A stretch of DNA of 6,493 nucleotides from Neisseriaceae bacterium (lineage in GTDB: Bacteria > Pseudomonadota > Gammaproteobacteria > Burkholderiales > UBA11063): the NCBI GenBank assembly GCA_947499925.1, contig CANMQR010000038.1:1-6493 (forward strand). The letters run 5' to 3'. The notes under the pieces were generated by a model. It was not told the DNA's origin. It searched no databases and worked only from the letters and a program-made list of their open reading frames with translations. Below, piece after piece: positions 5,965-6,493 of the stretch; the stretch's first letter is position 1; each line of letters begins with the position of its first letter. The position numbers were made by a program, and so were the translations under genes.

Positions 5965-6493
5965 TTAACTATAATCATTTTTAATCTGAGTTCCATTTTC
6001 TGTCATGGTCAAATTAATCGTATTAGATAATGGGTTTTGTTGAAGTATTTTTACTAATTGCTGCGAATGTGTTGTTATAATAATTTGAGACGATGCTGCG
6101 GCATAAATAATCAGTTCTGCCAGAGGTGGAATTAAATCTGGATGTAAGCTCATTTCTGGCTCGTTTAGTACCATAACCAGTGGTAGGCGCGGACTTAATA
6201 AAGCCGCAACCAGACATAAATACCTGAGTGTACCATCAGATAGCTCGCTGGCAGTTAACGGCCTTAATATCCATTTCATTTGTAATTGGATTTCAAAGCG
6301 TGATTTTCCATAGGGATCAATGATGCTTAGCTTGCTGCCGGGGAATGCAAGTTCAATAGCTTCATTTAGTTTATTGTCATCTCCTACTTCCATTATGGTG
6401 CGTAATGCGGCAGCCAAATCATAACCAGTATTGCTTAATACAGTAGTTCTAACACCTATTTGAGGTTGTCGCAGCAGTGAATTTTGGTCCGTA
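5965..6493 (-). CDS. AAA/ABC-like predicted ATPase, C-terminal part (5' end off the window)
   Basis: The minus-strand frame is open from the right edge to the TAA at 5967-5965. It gives 175 visible residues, starting TDQNSLLRQPQIG; the true start and the Walker A motif lie beyond the window. Numbered within the visible part, the ABC-signature-like segment is ELSDGTLRYL (83-92). The Walker B/D-loop region is VMVLNEPEMSLHPDL (106-120). The switch histidine is in IITTHSQQLV (138-147). This order is that of the SMC/RecF-like AAA_21 ATPases, specifically the COG4637 predicted ATPases, which I recall often having NEPE instead of DEPE. The substrate and role are unknown. Relatives occur both as lone housekeeping-like genes and in defence loci, and nothing visible decides between them. 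TTG at 6417-6415 could be read as a start, but the clear family context upstream makes it internal. It lies 6 nt upstream of trmB, probably in one transcript. By eye its DNA is richer in GC than thrABC. Confidence 0.85.
   Translation of the reverse strand, partial: TDQNSLLRQPQIGVRTTVLSNTGYDLAAALRTIMEVGDDNKLNEAIELAFPGSKLSIIDPYGKSRFEIQLQMKWILRPLTASELSDGTLRYLCLVAALLSPRLPLVMVLNEPEMSLHPDLIPPLAELIIYAAASSQIIITTHSQQLVKILQQNPLSNTINLTMTENGTQIKNDYS

Noticed and set aside
6415..6417. TTG as the start codon of the ATPase gene
   Set aside because: The frame stays open to the window edge with 25 further codons, and an ATPase of this family needs an N-terminal Walker A region that must lie upstream.
1..6493. 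CRISPR array, tRNA or rRNA gene, insertion sequence or phage module
   Set aside because: No regularly spaced repeats, RNA gene signatures, transposase or terminal inverted repeats were seen. Nearly all of the window is accounted for by six genes.

Overview
The window reads as an ordinary chromosomal segment of an AT-rich proteobacterium. The best lineage clues are the flanking genes. The left-edge gene is a DUF1841 protein, a family I know from beta- and gammaproteobacteria. The TrmB tRNA methyltransferase carries betaproteobacterial, Neisseria-like wording (HGPGVG, HIYFPDPWHKKKHHKRR, GYIHLATDWEHYA, LGHGVWDL). I therefore infer a low-GC betaproteobacterium, possibly from the Neisseriales side. 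This rests on remembered family patterns, not on a search.

Layout from left to right: (1) The 5' part of a minus-strand DUF1841 gene (1-332) runs off the left edge. (2) A divergent intergenic region of 230 bp (333-562) holds a perfect 7+1+7 palindrome and an extended -10 promoter aimed at the next genes. (3) A compact plus-strand threonine operon occupies 563-5289. It contains thrA (fused aspartokinase-homoserine dehydrogenase), thrB (GHMP homoserine kinase) and thrC (threonine synthase), with gaps of 9 and 11 nt. (4) A minus-strand pair follows. trmB (5278-5958) overlaps the 3' end of thrC tail-to-tail by 12 bp. Six nt upstream of trmB ends an AAA/ABC-like ATPase of the COG4637 type, whose N-terminus lies beyond the right edge (5965-6493).

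The operon encodes four of the five steps from aspartate to threonine. ThrA phosphorylates aspartate and later reduces aspartate semialdehyde to homoserine. ThrB makes O-phosphohomoserine and ThrC converts it to threonine. The middle enzyme, aspartate-semialdehyde dehydrogenase (asd), is not in the window. I see no threonine/isoleucine-rich leader peptide between the predicted start site and thrA, so an E. coli-style attenuator seems absent.

The most notable point is a mismatch between the operon and its surroundings. The fused ThrA, GHMP-type ThrB and short ThrC differ from the usual betaproteobacterial arrangement, which has separate lysC, hom and thrC and often an APH-type homoserine kinase. 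Long stretches of the products recall Bacteroidota enzymes. Horizontal acquisition of the operon is a reasonable hypothesis that phylogenies would test. I found no CRISPR array, RNA gene, insertion sequence or clearly new system.
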